Positions 1-8,582 of a stretch of DNA of 52,405 bases are shown in pieces. A model generated the notes under the pieces. The model saw only the letters and a list, made by a program, of their open reading frames with translations, was not told where the DNA came from and did not search any database. Origin of the DNA: JAZMZS01 sp045120955 (GTDB taxonomy: Bacteria > Bacillota > Clostridia > Oscillospirales > CAG-272); the NCBI GenBank assembly GCA_045120955.1, contig JBGVFH010000035.1, positions 1 through 52,405 on the forward strand, given 5' to 3'. Each line of letters opens with the position of its first letter. Position 1 is the first letter of the stretch. The translations under genes and the position numbers were made by a program.

Positions 1-773
1 CGGCAAAGATTGCTGGCGTTGACAGAATATTTAAGCTTGGCGGTGCACAGGCAATAGCCGCTCTCGCATACGGTACCGAATCGGTGCCCAAGGTCGATAA
101 AATAGTAGGCCCCGGCAACGCATTTGTCGCAGAGGCTAAAAGACAGGTCTTCGGCGTGGTCTCTATTGATATGATAGCAGGACCAAGCGAAATTCTCGTT
201 GTGGCTGACTCGACCTGCAATCCCGCCTATGTTGCCGCTGACTTGCTCTCACAGGCAGAGCACGACAAAATGGCAAGTGCGGTGCTCGTATGCGACAGCA
301 TCAAATTTGCAAACTCAGTCTCCGCCGAGCTTGAACGTCAGATACCTCTGCTTGAGCGTGCACAGATAGCAAGAGCCTCCATTGACAACAACGGCAAGAT
401 CATCGTGGCAAAGGACAACCTTATGCTCGCAATAGACATAGCAAACGAGATAGCACCTGAGCATCTTGAAATTTGCGTAGACAACCCCTTTGATTATCTT
501 GATAAAATTAAGAACGCAGGCTCGATATTCATGGGCAAAAACTGCCCCGAGGCGCTCGGTGACTACTTTGCAGGTCCGAACCACACCCTGCCCACGGGCG
601 GAAGCGCAAGATTCTCTTCTCCGCTCTCGGTAGATGATTTTGTAAAGAAATCGCAGTTTACATATTACACCAAAGACGCACTTTCAAAGGTTGCGGACAA
701 GATAGCATTTTTTGCAAGCAAGGAAGGACTCGGCGCTCACGCAAAGAGCGTTACCGTCCGTTTTGAGGACTAA
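1..773 (+). CDS. hisD: Histidinol dehydrogenase (5' end outside window)
   Basis: HisD catalyses the last two steps of histidine synthesis, the NAD-dependent oxidation of L-histidinol to histidinal and then histidine, with a bound Zn2+. The open frame runs from base 3 back out of the window, so the N-terminal half is missing. The visible part starts at the conserved GGAQAIAALAYGT stretch and continues through KIVGPGN, the DMIAGPSE motif, the SQAEHD zinc-site region and the GPNHTLPTGG motif, all diagnostic of the family. The stop lies 2 bases before hisC, so the two are co-transcribed. A GTG at 84 lies inside the conserved core and is not a real start. Confidence 0.97.
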   Translation, partial: AKIAGVDRIFKLGGAQAIAALAYGTESVPKVDKIVGPGNAFVAEAKRQVFGVVSIDMIAGPSEILVVADSTCNPAYVAADLLSQAEHDKMASAVLVCDSIKFANSVSAELERQIPLLERAQIARASIDNNGKIIVAKDNLMLAIDIANEIAPEHLEICVDNPFDYLDKIKNAGSIFMGKNCPEALGDYFAGPNHTLPTGGSARFSSPLSVDDFVKKSQFTYYTKDALSKVADKIAFFASKEGLGAHAKSVTVRFED

Positions 774-775
774 AT

Positions 776-1843
776 ATGAGCAGATTTTTCAGCACAAAGT
801 ATTCTTCGCTCGTTCCCTACGTTCCGGGTGAACAGCCAAAGGATATGAAGTATATAAAGCTAAACACCAACGAATCCCCCTTTCCTCCGTCTCAGGGAGT
901 GCTCGACGCCGTTGCCAAAGAAGCAGGCACTCTGCAGCTTTACAGCGATCCGAGCTGCAGTATACTCAGAAAAAAAGCGGCAGAGGTATACGGTGTCCCG
1001 TATGACCGCATAATCATGACAAACGGCTCGGATGAGGTGCTCAATTTTGCTTTTATGGCTTTTTGCGACAAAGAGCACCCGATAGCCTTTGCAGATATTA
1101 CATACGGCTTTTACAGCGTTTTTGCAGAGCTCAACGGCATCCCATACCGCCTGATACCGCTGCGTGACGATTTTAGCATAGACTACAGAGACTATGTGTC
1201 GATAAACGAAAATATCGTCATAGCGAACCCAAACGCTCCGACAGGACTTGCACTTTCTCTTGAGCAGATAGAAGAGATCGTGCGCTCAAATCCGAACAAT
1301 GTCGTTATCATAGACGAAGCGTATGTTGATTTCGGAGCGGAGAGTGCTGTGAGACTCACCGACAAATATGACAATCTGCTCGTCACGCAGACATTTTCAA
1401 AGTCACGCTCGATGGCAGGCGCACGGCTCGGTATAGGCATCGGAAACGAACAGCTCATCTCCGATCTCAATACCGTAAAATATTCGACCAACCCCTACAA
1501 TGTCAACCGCATGACCTGTATGGCAGGCTATGCCGCTCTGTGCGACAACGATTATTATATGGACAACTGCAAGATCATTGAGCAGAACAGAGAATATATG
1601 CAAAACGAGCTTTCACTCCTCGGCTTTGAGCATACTCAGTCAAAGACGAATTTCGTATTTGCAAAAAGCGACAGGATAGACGGGGAGCGTCTGTATCTTA
1701 GACTTAAAGAAAAGGGCATACTTGTGCGCCACTTTGATAAAGAAAGAATATCGCAGTACAACAGAATTACGGTAGGCACACGGGAGCAGACCGACACTCT
1801 GCTCGATGCGATAAAAGAAATACTGAAGGAGACAGAAAAATGA
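776..1843 (+). CDS. hisC: Histidinol-phosphate aminotransferase
   Basis: PLP-dependent class I/II aminotransferase that converts imidazole-acetol phosphate plus glutamate to histidinol phosphate. The 355-residue length is normal. Visible hallmarks are KLNTNESPFPPS near the N-terminus, NPNAPTG in the substrate/PLP region, the IIDEAYVDF strand with the PLP-contacting Asp and Tyr, TFSKSRSMAGARLG containing the Schiff-base lysine, and a C-terminal ITVGT with the arginine-rich small domain. It starts 2 bases after hisD and its stop overlaps the hisB start (ATGA), typical of translational coupling in this operon. Confidence 0.96.
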   Translation: MSRFFSTKYSSLVPYVPGEQPKDMKYIKLNTNESPFPPSQGVLDAVAKEAGTLQLYSDPSCSILRKKAAEVYGVPYDRIIMTNGSDEVLNFAFMAFCDKEHPIAFADITYGFYSVFAELNGIPYRLIPLRDDFSIDYRDYVSINENIVIANPNAPTGLALSLEQIEEIVRSNPNNVVIIDEAYVDFGAESAVRLTDKYDNLLVTQTFSKSRSMAGARLGIGIGNEQLISDLNTVKYSTNPYNVNRMTCMAGYAALCDNDYYMDNCKIIEQNREYMQNELSLLGFEHTQSKTNFVFAKSDRIDGERLYLRLKEKGILVRHFDKERISQYNRITVGTREQTDTLLDAIKEILKETEK

Positions 1844-2430
1844 GAAGTGCCGATATAGAACGCAAGACCTATGAAACGGATATAAAGCTTTCTCTGAATA
1901 TCGACGGAGACGGCAACTCGGATATAAAAACAGGCTGCGGTTTTCTCGACCATATGCTCACGCTTTTTACAAAGCACGGCAATTTTGACATTTCACTTGT
2001 CTGCAAGGGTGACTGTGATGTAGACTATCACCACAGTGCAGAGGATATCGGAATTTGCCTCGGCAAGGCATTTTACAATGCAATGGCAGACAAAAAAGGC
2101 ATCACAAGATACGCCGACACAACTCTTTGTATGGATGAGTCTCTTGTGCTCAGCGCAGTTGATATCTCGGGCAGAGGGGGGCTGTATTATGAAATGAACA
2201 TCCCCACCGAGAAGGTCGGTGACTTTGATACGGAGCTGTGCGAGGAGTTTTTCACCGCCTTCTGCCGTGAAGCGCAAATAACGCTTCACATAAGACAGAT
2301 ATGCGGCAAAAACTCGCACCACCTCATCGAAGCGGTATACAAATCTGTCGCACGGAGCCTTTCAAAGGCACTGGCGGCTGACCCGAGAAACCTCGACAAA
2401 ATCCCCTCAACCAAAGGAATACTTGAATGA
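1840..2430 (+). CDS. hisB: Imidazoleglycerol-phosphate dehydratase
   Basis: Dehydrates imidazoleglycerol phosphate to imidazole-acetol phosphate using a di-manganese centre. The 196-residue protein is the monofunctional form, without the histidinol-phosphatase domain fused in enterobacteria; that job is done by the PHP enzyme at the end of the operon. It has the metal-binding repeats: GFLDHMLTLFTKHG and DYHHSAEDIGICLG in the first half, and HIRQICGKNSHHLIEAVYK in the second. The start overlaps the hisC stop and the stop overlaps the hisH start, each by four bases. Confidence 0.96.
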   Translation: MRSADIERKTYETDIKLSLNIDGDGNSDIKTGCGFLDHMLTLFTKHGNFDISLVCKGDCDVDYHHSAEDIGICLGKAFYNAMADKKGITRYADTTLCMDESLVLSAVDISGRGGLYYEMNIPTEKVGDFDTELCEEFFTAFCREAQITLHIRQICGKNSHHLIEAVYKSVARSLSKALAADPRNLDKIPSTKGILE

Positions 2431-3044
2431 TAGCAATTATTGACTACGGGGTGGGCAATCTTTTTTCGCTTTGCTCATCTCTCGAATACATAGGCGCCGA
2501 CTGTGTTGTCACATCGGACAAAAATGAAATAAAAAGAGCTGACAAGCTCATACTTCCGGGAGTGGGCGCTTTTGCCGATGCGGCAAAAAAGCTCGACTCA
2601 TTCGGTCTTTCCTCTCTTATAAAAGAGCAGGCGGCGGACGGCAAGGATATCATGGGCATTTGCTTGGGTATGCAGATGCTTTTTGAAAAAAGCTACGAGT
2701 ACGGCGAGCACAGAGGACTTGGACTTCTTCAGGGAAGCGTTGTCCCGATGAAGGGCTATATTCCCGAGTCGCTGAAGGTACCTCATATCGGCTGGAACGC
2801 ACTTGATTTTAAAAAGGACCACAAGCTCTTTAAATACATAAAGAACCGTGACTGCGTTTATTTTGTGCACTCGTACTACGCCTGCGACTGCGAGGACAGT
2901 GTGATAGCTACGGCGCAATACGGAAAGCCGCTTACTGCGGCGGTTGCGCACGGCAATATCATGGGATGCCAATTTCATCCCGAAAAAAGCGGCACGGTAG
3001 GGCTGAACATTCTGCGTGCATTTTGCGAGGAGGAGAACAAATGA
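2427..3044 (+). CDS. hisH: Imidazole glycerol phosphate synthase, glutaminase subunit
   Basis: Class I glutamine amidotransferase subunit that releases ammonia and channels it to HisF. The 205-residue protein shows IIDYGVGNLFSL at the N-terminus, LPGVGAF, the nucleophile-elbow GICLGMQMLF with the catalytic Cys, and FHPEKSGTVGLNIL carrying the catalytic His and Glu. It overlaps hisB upstream and hisA downstream by four bases each. HisH and HisF form a 1:1 cytoplasmic complex; hisA lies between them here, the usual H-A-F order. Confidence 0.96.
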   Translation: MIAIIDYGVGNLFSLCSSLEYIGADCVVTSDKNEIKRADKLILPGVGAFADAAKKLDSFGLSSLIKEQAADGKDIMGICLGMQMLFEKSYEYGEHRGLGLLQGSVVPMKGYIPESLKVPHIGWNALDFKKDHKLFKYIKNRDCVYFVHSYYACDCEDSVIATAQYGKPLTAAVAHGNIMGCQFHPEKSGTVGLNILRAFCEEENK

Positions 3045-3754
3045 TAATATTTCCCGCAATAGACCTGTATGACAAAAAAGCGGTGCGGCTTTTGCACGGA
3101 GACTACAGCAAAATGACTGTCTACAGCGACAATCCCATCGAGATTGCACGTGACTTTGAGGCGCAAGGAGCCGGTCACATACATTTGGTCGATCTGGAGG
3201 GTGCGAAAAACGCAAACACACCGAACATTGACATAGTAGCTCAGATAGCCCGTGAGACCTCGCTTTTTTGCGAGATAGGCGGCGGTATCAGAGATATGGA
3301 AACAGTTGACCGTTATATATCCTGCGGTGTCGACCGAGTTATTATCGGCACAGCGGCTGTGACAGACAGACCCTTTTTGGAGGCGGCTGTAAAGAAATAC
3401 GGGGATAAGATCGCCGTAGGTGCAGACTTTAAGGACGGATATATCGCAATAAAAGGGTGGCTGGAAAAATCCGAGTACACGCTTGACGCTTTTCTCTCTG
3501 AGATGAAGCAAGCGGGAATAAAAACCGTCATTATCACCGATATATCAAAGGACGGCGCCATGAAAGGCACAAATCTCGAGCTATACAAAAGGTTGTCCTC
3601 CCAATACTCCCTTGACATTACAGCCTCGGGCGGTGTCAGCAGTATGGATGATATAATAAAGCTCAGAGACATGGGGCTGTACGCCGCAATAATCGGCAAA
3701 GCGTACTACGTTAAAAGCATAAGCATCAAAGAGGCAGTCGAGGTGGCAAGATGA
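3041..3754 (+). CDS. hisA: ProFAR isomerase (phosphoribosylformimino-5-aminoimidazole carboxamide ribotide isomerase)
   Basis: A (beta/alpha)8 barrel that performs the Amadori rearrangement of ProFAR to PRFAR. I take the ATG at 3041, which overlaps the hisH stop and follows a GGAGG about 9 bases upstream, rather than the longer frame from 2966; the family begins with the IIFPAIDLYDKKAVRLL strand directly after the initiator. Catalytic Asp residues are visible in AIDLYD and in VIITDISKDGAMKGTN. The 237-residue length is normal. It overlaps hisF by four bases. Confidence 0.95.
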   Translation: MIIFPAIDLYDKKAVRLLHGDYSKMTVYSDNPIEIARDFEAQGAGHIHLVDLEGAKNANTPNIDIVAQIARETSLFCEIGGGIRDMETVDRYISCGVDRVIIGTAAVTDRPFLEAAVKKYGDKIAVGADFKDGYIAIKGWLEKSEYTLDAFLSEMKQAGIKTVIITDISKDGAMKGTNLELYKRLSSQYSLDITASGGVSSMDDIIKLRDMGLYAAIIGKAYYVKSISIKEAVEVAR

Positions 3755-4509
3755 TTACAAAAAGAATAATTCCCTGCCTTGACGTGCGCAACGGCAGAGT
3801 CGTAAAGGGTGTAAACTTTGAGGGGCTCAGTGACGTAAACTCGCCCACAGAGCTTGCCCGTTACTATTCGGAAAACGGTGCGGATGAGCTTGTTTTCTAC
3901 GATATTACCGCATCATACGAGCAAAGGGCGCTTTTTACCGATATACTCAGAGAGGTAGCAAAAACGATCTTTATTCCTTTGACGGTGGGAGGCGGTATAA
4001 ACACGCTCGACGATTTTGACAGAGTGCTCAAATGCGGCGCTGACAAGGTCAGCGTAAACTCAGGCGCTATCAAAAACCCCCGTCTGATCAAAGATGCGGC
4101 TGAAAAATACGGCAATCAATGCGTTGTCATTTCTGCCGATGTCAAGCGGGTCGACGGTGTGTTCAGAGTCTTTGCCAAAGGCGGACGCGAAAACACGGGC
4201 ATGGAAGCTATATCCTGGATCAAGAAATGCGTGGAGCTTGGCGCAGGAGAGGTTGTCGTAAACTCTATTGACACCGACGGTGTTAAGGGCGGTTTTGATA
4301 TCGAAATGCTGAGCGCCGTCTGCTCCGCTGTAAACGTACCGGTCATCGCATCCGGAGGCGCAGGCTCAACACAAGACTTTATAAAGCTTTTTGAGCAGAT
4401 ACCAGACATTGATGCAGCACTCGCCGCATCAGTCTTCCACTTCGGCGAGATAAGGATACCTGAGCTGAAGTCAGAAATGCAAAAAAACAATATCACGGTG
4501 AGGTTATAA
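3751..4509 (+). CDS. hisF: Imidazole glycerol phosphate synthase, cyclase subunit
   Basis: Barrel subunit that uses HisH-derived ammonia to close the imidazole ring, giving imidazoleglycerol phosphate and AICAR. The 252 residues carry the family start KRIIPCLDVRNGRVVKGVNF with the first catalytic Asp, DELVFYDITAS, TVGGGI phosphate-binding loop, and the second catalytic Asp in VNSIDTDGVKGG, followed by IASGGAGS. Together with hisA it shows the half-barrel internal duplication expected of this pair. It sits 3 bases before hisIE. Confidence 0.96.
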   Translation: MITKRIIPCLDVRNGRVVKGVNFEGLSDVNSPTELARYYSENGADELVFYDITASYEQRALFTDILREVAKTIFIPLTVGGGINTLDDFDRVLKCGADKVSVNSGAIKNPRLIKDAAEKYGNQCVVISADVKRVDGVFRVFAKGGRENTGMEAISWIKKCVELGAGEVVVNSIDTDGVKGGFDIEMLSAVCSAVNVPVIASGGAGSTQDFIKLFEQIPDIDAALAASVFHFGEIRIPELKSEMQKNNITVRL

Positions 4510-4512
4510 GAA

Positions 4513-5163
4513 ATGATAAACATAGAAGAACTTAAATTTGATGAAAAAGGGCTGATACCCGCAGTTGTCGTTGACGAGATGACACAAAAGGTGCTGACAG
4601 TCGCATATATGAACAAGGAAAGCCTGCAGATCTCAATGGAAAAGGGGCTGACGTGCTTTTGGAGCCGTTCAAGACAGGAGCTGTGGCTTAAAGGAGAGAC
4701 CAGCGGAAACTATCAGCACATCGTTTCCATCACGGCTGACTGTGATAAGGATGCGCTCGTCGTTGTTGTAAAAAAGGACGGCCCCGCCTGCCACACGGGC
4801 ACCGACTCATGCTTTACAAATACGCTGTGGCAGAGCTCTGAGCTTTCTCAGTTCACGCTTCGAGGGCTTTATGAGCTTCTCGAAGGCAGAAAGAAGGACA
4901 AGCCCGAAGGCTCATACACCACATATCTTTTTGAAAAAGGAATTGATAAGATTCTCAAAAAGGTAGGCGAGGAATGTACCGAGGTCATCATCGCAGGAAA
5001 AGCAGATGATAAAAACGAAACTGTATACGAGATAGCCGACCTTGCGTATCACGTAATGGTGCTCATGACGCAAATGGGCATCACGGTCGACGATATCCAC
5101 CGCGAGCTTGCGTCAAGACACATCATTGACCACAAGGTAAAACAGGAAAAAATGACGAAATGA
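4513..5163 (+). CDS. hisIE: Bifunctional PR-AMP cyclohydrolase / PR-ATP pyrophosphatase
   Basis: Carries out steps 2 and 3 of histidine synthesis. Residues 1 to about 110 are the HisI cyclohydrolase: QKVLTVAYMNKESLQ, TCFWSRSRQELWLKGETSG, the metal-binding DCDKDALV and a CHTG zinc-ligand motif. Residues from about 120 to 216 are the HisE MazG-like all-helical pyrophosphatase, with KKVGEECTEVIIAGK and the EIADLAYHVMVLM helix that supply the metal-binding acids. The fusion is common in Clostridia. Its stop overlaps the next start by four bases. Confidence 0.95.
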   Translation: MINIEELKFDEKGLIPAVVVDEMTQKVLTVAYMNKESLQISMEKGLTCFWSRSRQELWLKGETSGNYQHIVSITADCDKDALVVVVKKDGPACHTGTDSCFTNTLWQSSELSQFTLRGLYELLEGRKKDKPEGSYTTYLFEKGIDKILKKVGEECTEVIIAGKADDKNETVYEIADLAYHVMVLMTQMGITVDDIHRELASRHIIDHKVKQEKMTK

Positions 5164-5915
5164 CCTTTTCAAACTACCATACACACACTCTTTTCTGTGA
5201 CGGAAAGGACACCCCCGAAGAGCTGACTCTGAAAGCCATTGAGCTTGGCTGTGACGAGATAGGCTTTAGTGGTCACAGCTACACCTTCTTTGACGAAAGC
5301 TACTGTATGTCACAGAAAGGCACAAAAGAATACAAAGAGTGCGTAAATGCACTCAAAGACAAATACAAGGGCAAAATAAAGGTCCTGCTGGGAATTGAGC
5401 AGGACTTTTATTCCGAGGAGTCTGTAGAGGGATACGATTATGTCATCGGCGGAGTCCATTATGTAAATCGCAACGGCGTATATCTGCCCGTAGACGAGAG
5501 CAAGGAAGCGCTTATACAAACCGTCTGCGACTATTACAGCGGTGACTATTACTCGTTTTGCGAGGATTATTTTGAAAATGTCGCAGCACTATATGAACGA
5601 ACAAAATGCGATATAGTAGCGCACTTTGACCTTGTAACAAAATTTAATGAAAATAATGTGCTCTTCGATACGCAAAACAGAAGATACAAGGCAGCTGCAT
5701 ACAGCGCACTTGAAAGCCTGATGAAAGCTCCCGTAAGGTTTGAAATAAACACGGGTGCAGTTTCACGAGGCTACAGGCAAGCTCCGTATCCGAGCGCAGA
5801 TATCCTTGATATTCTCAAAAAGAACGGCAATGAGCTGATACTTGGCTCGGACTGTCATGACAAGGAGTATCTGCTCTTCGGCTTTGAAAAATACAGTCAT
5901 CTTGTTCTGAAATAA
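5160..5915 (+). CDS. hisK: Histidinol-phosphatase, PHP family
   Basis: Dephosphorylates L-histidinol phosphate to histidinol, supplying the activity absent from the monofunctional HisB. The 251-residue protein begins with the PHP motif NYHTHTLFCDG (His7 and His9 as metal ligands), followed by GFSGHS, LGIEQDF, VIGGVHYV and a C-terminal LGSDCHDKEYL, which together build the trinuclear metal site. It overlaps hisIE by four bases and is the last gene of the operon; a strong hairpin follows. PHP phosphatases of other specificity exist, but position argues for the histidine role. Confidence 0.9.
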   Translation: MTFSNYHTHTLFCDGKDTPEELTLKAIELGCDEIGFSGHSYTFFDESYCMSQKGTKEYKECVNALKDKYKGKIKVLLGIEQDFYSEESVEGYDYVIGGVHYVNRNGVYLPVDESKEALIQTVCDYYSGDYYSFCEDYFENVAALYERTKCDIVAHFDLVTKFNENNVLFDTQNRRYKAAAYSALESLMKAPVRFEINTGAVSRGYRQAPYPSADILDILKKNGNELILGSDCHDKEYLLFGFEKYSHLVLK

Positions 5916-5929
5916 CAGTTGCAAGTGTC

Positions 5930-5983
5930 AAAAGCACCGCATCCGTCAGCCGAAAATCGGCTGACGGATGCGGTGCTTTTTAT
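5930..5983. terminator. Bidirectional intrinsic terminator between hisK and the zinc-ribbon operon
   Basis: A near-perfect inverted repeat of about 23 bp per arm (AAAGCACCGCATCCGTC... / ...GACGGATGCGGTGCTTT) with a short AAAT loop region, flanked by A and T runs on both sides. It sits between the convergent hisK (+) and the gene at 6007 (-), so it can stop transcription from both directions. Confidence 0.93.
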
Positions 5984-6006
5984 AGTTTATTTACTTTACA
6001 ACCATA

Positions 6007-6432
6007 TTACTGCAGTTTAAAACCACAGCTTCTGCAAAATCTTACAGGTTCATCATAACGCATCCCGCAGTTCGGACAAACGCAAACGGAGCTATCCGTT
6101 CTTGTACCGTCCTCGTTTTTTGCATTTCCGAGTATCTGGCTGTCTCTTTCATCTATGGAGTTAAGCTCGGCTGTGAGGCTATCTATCTCCTGCTTTTTGC
6201 GGTCGATCTGTTCGAAAGTCTCATTGAGAGATGAAAAATCACTGTCTTTATTTTCCCATTTTGCGTATGCCTGCTCTCCTATCGAAAAAATCAGCTTTTG
6301 AATTTCAGATTCGAGCGATTCGATATGCGTCTTTATCTTACTCTTTTCCAGAGAAGATGACGCCTTTACACTTATCGTTGTAATACCTCTGTTAAATGAG
6401 GATTTAAACTTTGAAAATGCATCACCGGCCAT
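6007..6432 (-). CDS. Coiled-coil protein with C-terminal zinc ribbon
   Basis: A 141-residue protein of unknown function. Residues ~20-100 are rich in charged heptads (SLEKSKIKTHIESLESEI, ...FEQIDRKKQEIDSLTAEL) and likely form a long coiled coil. The C-terminus is a zinc ribbon: CPNCGMRYDEPVRFCRSCG, i.e. two CxxC knuckles 13 residues apart. No membrane segment is seen. I chose the ATG at 6432, which follows AGGTG at good spacing, over the in-frame GTG at 6441. It is the last gene of a five-gene operon, 14 bases after its neighbour, and shares the zinc-ribbon feature with two of the others. Confidence 0.8.
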   Translation of the reverse strand: MAGDAFSKFKSSFNRGITTISVKASSSLEKSKIKTHIESLESEIQKLIFSIGEQAYAKWENKDSDFSSLNETFEQIDRKKQEIDSLTAELNSIDERDSQILGNAKNEDGTRTDSSVCVCPNCGMRYDEPVRFCRSCGFKLQ

Positions 6433-6446
6433 TACGCACACCTACC

Positions 6447-8510
6447 TTAGTTGTCCATTTGAATGATCGGGAGAATTGCTACTACATCATCATCGATCTT
6501 TTCTGCCTTTTTGCCCTTGAACAGGTAAAGCTCGCCCTTATAAGATGTAAGGCTGAAATCATAGATGTAAAGGATCTGCTCATCGGGTGTTATACGGTAT
6601 GAATGTACATCATCAGCAACCTTTGTGGTCTTGCCTTTAAGTGTTGCAGTCTTGAGAGTACCGTACTGCTTCTCCGTGCTCCAGTCTGTGTAGTAAGCAA
6701 CCTTCTTTGAATCTTCAAGATATGATACATAAGCTATTCTTACATCGTAGTCGATCTTGGTCTTGTTGATGTAAAGCTCACCCTTGCCATCCTTTACGTC
6801 CTTGAAGTAGAGGTACTGATCGTCAGCAACGAAGTATGAATAATATGTGCTTACGTCACTGTCATAAAGCTCTGCTTTTCCGACTGTCTTTGATATCTCT
6901 ATCTTGTAAAGGTCGCCGTAGGTTGAATAATCTGATATTGAATCTGTTGACGGCTCGGAAATATCGTCGATGTAGTATACATTCTTTCCTGCTTCGTCGA
7001 TGTCAAATGCCGTACCCTCTGTTGTATCAACGAGAGTTGCAGCTTCCTTGATAGCAATATAGTAATCGGATGCGGAATAAAGCGCAGCCGTTACCATGCT
7101 CTGAACGTCATAAACATTCGTTATCTCAGAAAGCTTGACCTTGGAAACGGAGGTCTGGTTATATGTCTTGTATACTATAACTGCACGCTCCTCGGCAGCT
7201 CTTGATGAGTACTCAACATATGACTCGGTAATTACCTTTTCTTCTTTTCCGTCAAAGTAGCAAAGTGTGTAGCTCTGCTGTTCCATTGTCATCTCAGAAA
7301 GTGTGGTGCGGAGGCTGTCGCGAGTCACCTTTGCATCATATTCATCGCGGGCAGTCTGATATGCCGCATATGCAGCGTTGTAGTCTGTCGTACTGCTGTA
7401 GTTCGAACGGCTCGGACGTGTAGGCTCTGTCATAGCTGCGTCTGCGTCCTTCTTGTCATCCTCTACATAGTTGAGAAGCGAAACCTCGCCTGCCTCGGAC
7501 TTGGTGTAGTACATCTCGCCGGACTCGTACATATAAAGCACGTCATTTACGCCGGATGCTATCTTTTCCTTGTCCTTTGTTCCTGACTTTTTATAAAGAG
7601 AATCTTCCTTTACAAAGTAAACGGTTGAAAGCTTTTCGTCGATATATTGGATGCTCGTAACCTCGCTCTCAAGCTTTTCCTTGTCCTTACCGCTGTTCTT
7701 TAAATAGAGGTTGCCTTCTATATTAGTGTAAATGATCTTCTTGCCGTCGTCGGAAACATAATAGTAGTCAACTCCGCTGTCGATCTTTTCCTTTTCCTTA
7801 AGGTCATGCTGATAGAGAACGTTCTCTGTGTCGCCTTTCTTGAGATATGTTACACAGTTTGCCTTCTCGTTTATAACATAGCTGAGAACATCTGAGTCTA
7901 TCTTTACAGCTTCCTGCTTCGGCTTGTTTATGTATCTGTAGAACAGAGAATATGCGCCTGAAGAGTCGCTTGTTGCATCGATCTTGTCAACGAAGAACAA
8001 GATCTTTCCGTCAGCGCTGAGTCTGTTGTAATAACCGATCTCGTATGCATTCGATTCAAGATATGCATTGGTCAAGCCGGAAACAGACATATCAAACAAT
8101 CTGTTTGTTACCTGCATAGGATCGCCTGAGAAATCATTGTAATATATCTCAGAATCCTTTATGTACAGAGCGTAGTTGTTCTTTGACGAGCCGCCAAAGA
8201 TAAGAGATGCAAGTAGCACGATGACGAGGATGACCGCAACAGCGGCAACTCCCATGCCAATGAGCTTCTTGGGTATCTGAACCGGCTTGCTCTCCTTGGG
8301 TGTCTTAGGTTCCTTGGGTTCCTTAGGCTTTTTTTCAGCTACGGATGCGCCGCAGTTCTGGCAATATGCAAACTCAGAACTTGTCTGCATTCCGCAGTTG
8401 GGACAGAAAATCGTCTGAGGCTGTGCAGCAGCTGCAACGACCTTCTCACCGCAATTCTCGCAGAACTGAGCACCGTCTGCAAGAGGGGTGTTACATTTTG
8501 GACAATTCAT
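6447..8510 (-). CDS. Membrane-anchored protein with two N-terminal zinc ribbons and a repeat-rich extracellular region
   Basis: 687 residues, function unknown. Two zinc ribbons lie at the N-terminus (Cys 3/6/17/20 and Cys 36/39/50/53), then a Lys/Pro-rich linker, one membrane helix at about 83-106, and ~580 extracellular residues. The outer part has recurring Tyr-rich units such as LYKKSGTKDKEKIASGV and NLYLKNSGKDKEKLESEV, resembling the blades of DUF5050-type propellers. Predicted topology is ribbons inside, repeats outside. A clean AGGAGG lies before the ATG. It follows the half-binding-protein gene by 72 bases and precedes the coiled-coil zinc-ribbon gene by 14. Confidence 0.8.
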   Translation of the reverse strand: MNCPKCNTPLADGAQFCENCGEKVVAAAAQPQTIFCPNCGMQTSSEFAYCQNCGASVAEKKPKEPKEPKTPKESKPVQIPKKLIGMGVAAVAVILVIVLLASLIFGGSSKNNYALYIKDSEIYYNDFSGDPMQVTNRLFDMSVSGLTNAYLESNAYEIGYYNRLSADGKILFFVDKIDATSDSSGAYSLFYRYINKPKQEAVKIDSDVLSYVINEKANCVTYLKKGDTENVLYQHDLKEKEKIDSGVDYYYVSDDGKKIIYTNIEGNLYLKNSGKDKEKLESEVTSIQYIDEKLSTVYFVKEDSLYKKSGTKDKEKIASGVNDVLYMYESGEMYYTKSEAGEVSLLNYVEDDKKDADAAMTEPTRPSRSNYSSTTDYNAAYAAYQTARDEYDAKVTRDSLRTTLSEMTMEQQSYTLCYFDGKEEKVITESYVEYSSRAAEERAVIVYKTYNQTSVSKVKLSEITNVYDVQSMVTAALYSASDYYIAIKEAATLVDTTEGTAFDIDEAGKNVYYIDDISEPSTDSISDYSTYGDLYKIEISKTVGKAELYDSDVSTYYSYFVADDQYLYFKDVKDGKGELYINKTKIDYDVRIAYVSYLEDSKKVAYYTDWSTEKQYGTLKTATLKGKTTKVADDVHSYRITPDEQILYIYDFSLTSYKGELYLFKGKKAEKIDDDVVAILPIIQMDN

Positions 8511-8582
8511 GATTGTTCCTCCTTCTTGTACGCTTTTTGCGTTAATTTTATTGTCAAAATAATAAATATTTTTAAATCTGTT

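Noticed and set aside
2598..3511. Long minus-strand frames opposite hisH and hisA
   Set aside because: Shadows of conserved his genes.
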